The notes under the pieces were generated by a model that saw only the letters and a program-made list of their open reading frames with translations, searched no databases and had not been told where the DNA came from. A DNA stretch of 64,000 nucleotides, from assembly GCF_016908635.1 (NCBI RefSeq), contig NZ_JAFBEG010000003.1, positions 62,001-126,000 on the forward strand, written 5' to 3'. Below, piece after piece: positions 60,671 to 64,000 of this stretch. A program made the position numbers and the translations under genes. Source of the stretch: Sporohalobacter salinus (GTDB lineage: Bacteria > Bacillota > Halanaerobiia > Halobacteroidales > Acetohalobiaceae). The stretch's first letter is position 1. The number at the start of each line of letters is the position of its first letter.

Positions 60671-61999
60671 TTATGGTATTAAAGTAACAACTTTCCAAGT
60701 AATAGAATCTAATAGTTTATTTTTGAAGTAACTTTTGGCATTAAAGAACAGATATCCGTCACTGGTTAATGATGGAGTAGCTATATTAGTTTCAATAACA
60801 TTGTCTTTTTTATTTTCTTTAAGATTAACTTGTTTATAGGATGATTGGTCAGTTTTTGTTGGTAGTATTTTCATAGGAATTTGGTTGTTATTTTTAGCAG
60901 GTTTAATAATAAAGTCTATAGCTTTTCTTGGTTGCTTAACTCTAGAATTTAATAGAATATAGAATTTAATTCTAAAGCTATAGTGATGTGAGTATTTATT
61001 TTTAGTTATTAATTTTAAATTTAATTGATTTTGTTGCTGTAGCTTAAGTTTTATTCTTTTAATATCGCCACCTGGTCTACGTTTTAGTTTCTTGTTATTG
61101 TTTATAGGTTCTTGATAGTCTAAAGTTTTAGATCTTGTTTTTTGGTTAGTTGGTAATTTGATTTTTTTGATACTATCTTCTATAAATATTTCGTTATTTG
61201 TAATAAAGCTGAGGAGATACTTTTTAGTTACTTTAAGCTGGGATTTATATTTTTTAAGTGCTGTTAATTTAGTAGTTTGTTGTTTGGAATTAAGATTGAA
61301 ATATATCCAGTTTATATTTTCGTTGTTAAGCTCTCTAGGCGGTAGAATATCTTCTTTTGTAGAAAGAGGCCAACTTCCTTTGTGGGTAAGGTATTGATAA
61401 ATTTCTGGATTATTTACTAATTTATTATTTAGATTTAGTTTAGCTAAAGCATAATGAAGAAAGTTATAGGATGCCCAGTGATCACTATGGTCATCAAATG
61501 AAGAGGAAATAAAGATTTTAGTTGGTTCCTCTAGGGATATGATTTTTGCTAAATCTTCAACAAGATTTTTGCCAGTATAGGGACGGGCTGGTTTATAAGT
61601 TAATTCATAAGGATTAGTCATAGAGCCGGTATAACGAGAAAAATAAGTATTTTCATTATGCCAATAGTCACTCCATAGAAATTTTAGCCCACGGTCAGGG
61701 TAGCCTAAAAAATAGATGTTTTTGTTATTAAGTCCTAGATTTTTTAGTGCTTTAATTGCTTCTTGTTGTCTTATTTTCCCGAATTCTTGAAATTTTTGAT
61801 GGGATAGAAACGGGTGGCGAAAATTTCGAACAGCAGCCCAGCGGAAACTATCTCCATTAGTTAAAAATATTATTTGACAGTTAATGTCTTTAGCTAAAGC
61901 TTCTTGAATTAGTCCACCGCAACTTAACAATTCATCATCACAATGGGGAGCTAGAATTATAATTTGGTCTGAGGCTTCATTTAATTTTATTTCTTTCAA
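60671..61999 (-). CDS. PIG-L/LmbE-family N-deacetylase with C-terminal extension
   Basis: The N-terminal domain (about 1-240 of 442 aa) is a zinc-dependent PIG-L de-N-acetylase: APHCDDELLSCGG near residue 17 and SSFDDHSDHWAS near 165 carry the metal and catalytic residues. Family members deacetylate GlcNAc derivatives such as GlcNAc-inositol or bacillithiol precursors. Residues about 260-442 form an unassigned, Lys/Asn-rich and beta-rich region. The start is TTG 61999 with AAAGGAGGG 7 bases upstream. It is the second gene behind a formyltransferase-like gene. Confidence 0.88.
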   Translation of the reverse strand: MKEIKLNEASDQIIILAPHCDDELLSCGGLIQEALAKDINCQIIFLTNGDSFRWAAVRNFRHPFLSHQKFQEFGKIRQQEAIKALKNLGLNNKNIYFLGYPDRGLKFLWSDYWHNENTYFSRYTGSMTNPYELTYKPARPYTGKNLVEDLAKIISLEEPTKIFISSSFDDHSDHWASYNFLHYALAKLNLNNKLVNNPEIYQYLTHKGSWPLSTKEDILPPRELNNENINWIYFNLNSKQQTTKLTALKKYKSQLKVTKKYLLSFITNNEIFIEDSIKKIKLPTNQKTRSKTLDYQEPINNNKKLKRRPGGDIKRIKLKLQQQNQLNLKLITKNKYSHHYSFRIKFYILLNSRVKQPRKAIDFIIKPAKNNNQIPMKILPTKTDQSSYKQVNLKENKKDNVIETNIATPSLTSDGYLFFNAKSYFKNKLLDSITWKVVTLIP

Positions 62000-62027
62000 C
62001 CTAAGCCCTCCTTTAGAAAAATCAAAA

Positions 62028-62822
62028 TTAAAGTAACTGCATTCCTTTAGCCTTAAAATTTTCTACATCTTCTTTAGTGGGAAAGGAAAAATAAGACCCT
62101 TCAATATCAGGTAGCGGTTTAAATTCGATATTATTATTAATAAATTTAAGTAAGACTTCTCCTAAAGCTTCTGCAGCTTTGATTTTAGTTTGACAGACTA
62201 ATTCATCAAGAGTCATATTGGATTTGATTTTAGTCTTTTTTTGTTGAATTATATCTCCTTTATCTAATTCCTTCACCATACGATGGATAGTTAAGACTGA
62301 GTATTCTTCTTCATGGTACATCTGCCAGAAATTCGGCATCATTCCTCTATATCTTGGTAACGGTGCACTATGAATGTTTATACATCCATGTTTAGGAGCA
62401 GTTAAGACTTTTTCTTTGAAAATTTGAGTAGCAGAAACAGAAACTATTAATTCTATTTGATTATTATCTATAAATTTGATAAATTTCTGTGAATTTACGT
62501 TAGAATAAGGAAGAACTTCGATATTGTATTTTTTAGCTAAGGCTGGAATAGATAAGAAATTATTCTTTAATCCTAACTTATATTGTAGATAATTTAGCTG
62601 TCTTATAATATAACGTAATGCTTGTTTACTAAAATCAATAGGGCCGTAAAAGTTATATAACTGTTTAATTAAATTCCAAACTGAGTCTCGACCTAGCGGT
62701 TGTTGAATAACGATGCCTTTGATTTCAATCTTATGTTGATGTTGAATATAGAATTTAAAAAAATTCTTAAAGAATAAAGGAAGATAAAAAGGATCGTGTT
62801 GGGTGACAATAATAATTTTCAT
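62028..62822 (-). CDS. Formyltransferase-family protein (sugar N-formyltransferase-like)
   Basis: A 264-aa protein with the folate-dependent formyltransferase fold. The catalytic Asn, His and Asp are visible in HGCINIHSAPLPRYRG near residue 145 and LDKGDIIQQ near 187. The first half is divergent from Fmt and no tRNA-binding C-terminal domain is present, so this is not likely to be the methionyl-tRNA enzyme. It forms an operon with the PIG-L deacetylase (28-base gap). N-formylation of a deacetylated amino sugar is a reasonable guess. Confidence 0.82.
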   Translation of the reverse strand: MKIIIVTQHDPFYLPLFFKNFFKFYIQHQHKIEIKGIVIQQPLGRDSVWNLIKQLYNFYGPIDFSKQALRYIIRQLNYLQYKLGLKNNFLSIPALAKKYNIEVLPYSNVNSQKFIKFIDNNQIELIVSVSATQIFKEKVLTAPKHGCINIHSAPLPRYRGMMPNFWQMYHEEEYSVLTIHRMVKELDKGDIIQQKKTKIKSNMTLDELVCQTKIKAAEALGEVLLKFINNNIEFKPLPDIEGSYFSFPTKEDVENFKAKGMQLL

Positions 62823-63188
62823 TATTTTATCTACACCTACCTTATAATTTATTATATATAAAAATAATCATATAATCCAATTATACTTTTTTACCATGTA
62901 AGTAAAATGATTCTTGAATATATCATAATTTTCTGATAAAATAGCTTACTGTAGGATGTATTTATTTATAATAAGCAGCTTATTTTATTTATTATGTTAC
63001 TGACTTATGTTTGTTAGTTATTTTATATTAAAAGTTTTAATATTCTTAATATAAAAAGGGGGGATGATTATTAATTGTAATTAAGTAGGGAGGATATAGA
63101 TTATTATTAAATATTTTTAAAAGAAGAAGTAGAGTATTGAGAAGCAGTAACACCAAGGTATACTTAATTTATATTTAGGAGGGTTATT
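62823..63188. other. 366-base intergenic region
   Basis: Very AT-rich sequence between divergent genes with a G6 run at 63058-63063. No terminator, riboswitch or ORF with a good ribosome site was found; promoters for both sides must be here but no hexamer pair stands out. Confidence 0.5.
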
Positions 63189-64000
63189 ATGTCACAAAAA
63201 GAAACAACAGAAGAAGTTAATGGAAAACCTGAACCTTATGTTGCTGCAGAAGAATCAATGGCTGAGTTTACTCCTAAAGCTATAATTTTAGGAGTGGTTA
63301 TGACAGTAGTCTTTGCTGCTGCTAATGCTTATTTAGGTTTAAAGGTAGGAATGACGGTTAGTGCTTCTGTGCCAGCAGCAGTGATTTCTATGGGGATTTT
63401 ACGTGGAGTATTAAATCAAGGAACCATTTTAGAAAATAATACTGTTCAAACAATTACTTCGGCCGGGACTTCTTTGGCAGCAGGAATAATCTTTACTGTT
63501 CCAGCATTAATTTTATGGGGTGTAGATCCCGGCATGATTAAGATGTTCCTCCTATCATTATTTGGTGGAACATTAGGAGTCTTATTTATGATTCCGCTTC
63601 GTAAATTTTTGATTGTGGATGAACATGAAAATCTCCCTTATCCAGAAGGAACAGCTTGTGGTGAAGTTTTAATTGCTGGTGAAGAGGGAGGAGCTAAGTC
63701 AAAGTATGTATTTGCTGGTATGGGGATAGGTGCTATTTATAAGTTATTCTCCGGAGGAATGAAAATTTGGAAAGAAGCTGTGGAATGGGCTATTCCAGGT
63801 TATAAAGGAGCAGCTATTGGATTCAATCTCTATCCTTCATTATTAGGAGTAGGATATATTATTGGCCCTAAAATTGCAGTTAGAATGATAGCTGGTGGAA
63901 CATTAGGTTGGTTTGTATTCATGCCTTTAATTGCTAAAGTAGGCGGAGGGTTATCTCAGCCATTATTTCCAGCTAGTAAGTCAATTGCTGAGTTAGGTTA
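63189..64000 (+). CDS. OPT-family oligopeptide transporter, N-terminal part (3' end outside window)
   Basis: The frame opens at ATG 63189 behind TTAGGAGGG and stays open to the window end (270 codons). The N-terminus has a short hydrophilic tail, then helices with FTPKAIILGVVMTVVFAAANAYLG and AGMTVSASVPAAVISMGIL type sequence, NTVQTITSAGTSLAAG, and the conserved ENLPYPEGTACGEVL segment near residue 150. These are hallmarks of OPT transporters for small peptides, siderophores or metal chelates. The gene is cut, so the full length is unknown. Confidence 0.92.
   Translation, partial: MSQKETTEEVNGKPEPYVAAEESMAEFTPKAIILGVVMTVVFAAANAYLGLKVGMTVSASVPAAVISMGILRGVLNQGTILENNTVQTITSAGTSLAAGIIFTVPALILWGVDPGMIKMFLLSLFGGTLGVLFMIPLRKFLIVDEHENLPYPEGTACGEVLIAGEEGGAKSKYVFAGMGIGAIYKLFSGGMKIWKEAVEWAIPGYKGAAIGFNLYPSLLGVGYIIGPKIAVRMIAGGTLGWFVFMPLIAKVGGGLSQPLFPASKSIAELG

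Noticed and set aside
62028-62822. Assignment as methionyl-tRNA formyltransferase (fmt)
   Set aside because: The C-terminal tRNA-binding domain is missing, the N-terminal part is divergent, and there is no def/fmt/rsmB context.
1-64000. CRISPR arrays, insertion sequences or rRNA genes
   Set aside because: No regularly spaced repeats, transposase genes or rRNA sequences were seen in the window.

Overview
The window reads as a chromosomal segment of a low-GC, endospore-forming, probably moderately halophilic anaerobe of the Halanaerobiales/Halobacteroidaceae type. The evidence is indirect. Spore genes are present (two SASPs, gpr, spoIIP, yqfC, yqfD). DNA is AT-rich, Shine-Dalgarno sequences are strong (AGGAGG) and TTG/GTG starts are common. 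Many housekeeping proteins are very acidic, and a Trk/Ktr K+ uptake pair is present. The genus is inference.

Layout. 1-2.7 kb: end of a PHP-domain phosphoesterase gene and trkH-trkA K+ uptake. 2.8-4.7 kb: a promoter, SAM-I riboswitch and terminator controlling a methylenetetrahydrofolate reductase fused to a Cys-rich MTHFR_C domain. 4.8-10.6 kb: nadD-yqeK-LCP-rsfS, a tRNA-Ala(GGC) and leuS. 10.7-14.7 kb: comEA-comEC and a XerC/D-type recombinase. 14.7-17.8 kb: an agr-type quorum-sensing locus. agrB and a cysteine-free agrD-like peptide gene point right; a split membrane receptor plus GHKL kinase points left; no response regulator gene is in the window. 17.8-20 kb: a lipoprotein gene and two nearly identical tandem SASP genes. 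20.1-29 kb: the classical holA / rpsT / gpr-spoIIP / lepA-hemW / CIRCE-hrcA-grpE series. 29.3-36.3 kb: dnaK-dnaJ-prmA-rsmE-mtaB-HIT-yqeY. 36.4-42.7 kb: nfeD-floA, a charged membrane-anchored protein, a SulP transporter and an SLC13/RCK transporter. 42.9-53.9 kb: yqfC-yqfD-phoH-pgpH-ybeY-CNNM-DUF502-cdd-GNAT-era-mgtE-deoC. From 54 kb the window is accessory: class-V aminotransferase, MBL protein, a 52-aa minus-strand ORF, a methyltransferase, an ankyrin protein behind a structured leader, a DUF6485-like protein, thpR, an ArsR-controlled metal/metalloid module (38-aa Cys-rich peptide, two half-size permeases, ArsR), a PIG-L deacetylase/formyltransferase pair, and the start of an OPT-family transporter cut by the window end.

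How the genes work together. The conserved blocks cover translation and ribosome maturation, protein folding under HrcA/CIRCE heat-shock control, spore formation and germination, membrane microdomains, and ion homeostasis. The most unusual parts are the agr locus (serine-only autoinducer precursor, split receptor, a 12-nt inverted repeat shared by both divergent arms), the ArsR module (two promoters, each carrying the same operator-like palindrome), and the deacetylase/formyltransferase pair, which could replace an N-acetyl by an N-formyl group on a surface sugar. No CRISPR array, insertion sequence, prophage or rRNA operon was seen.
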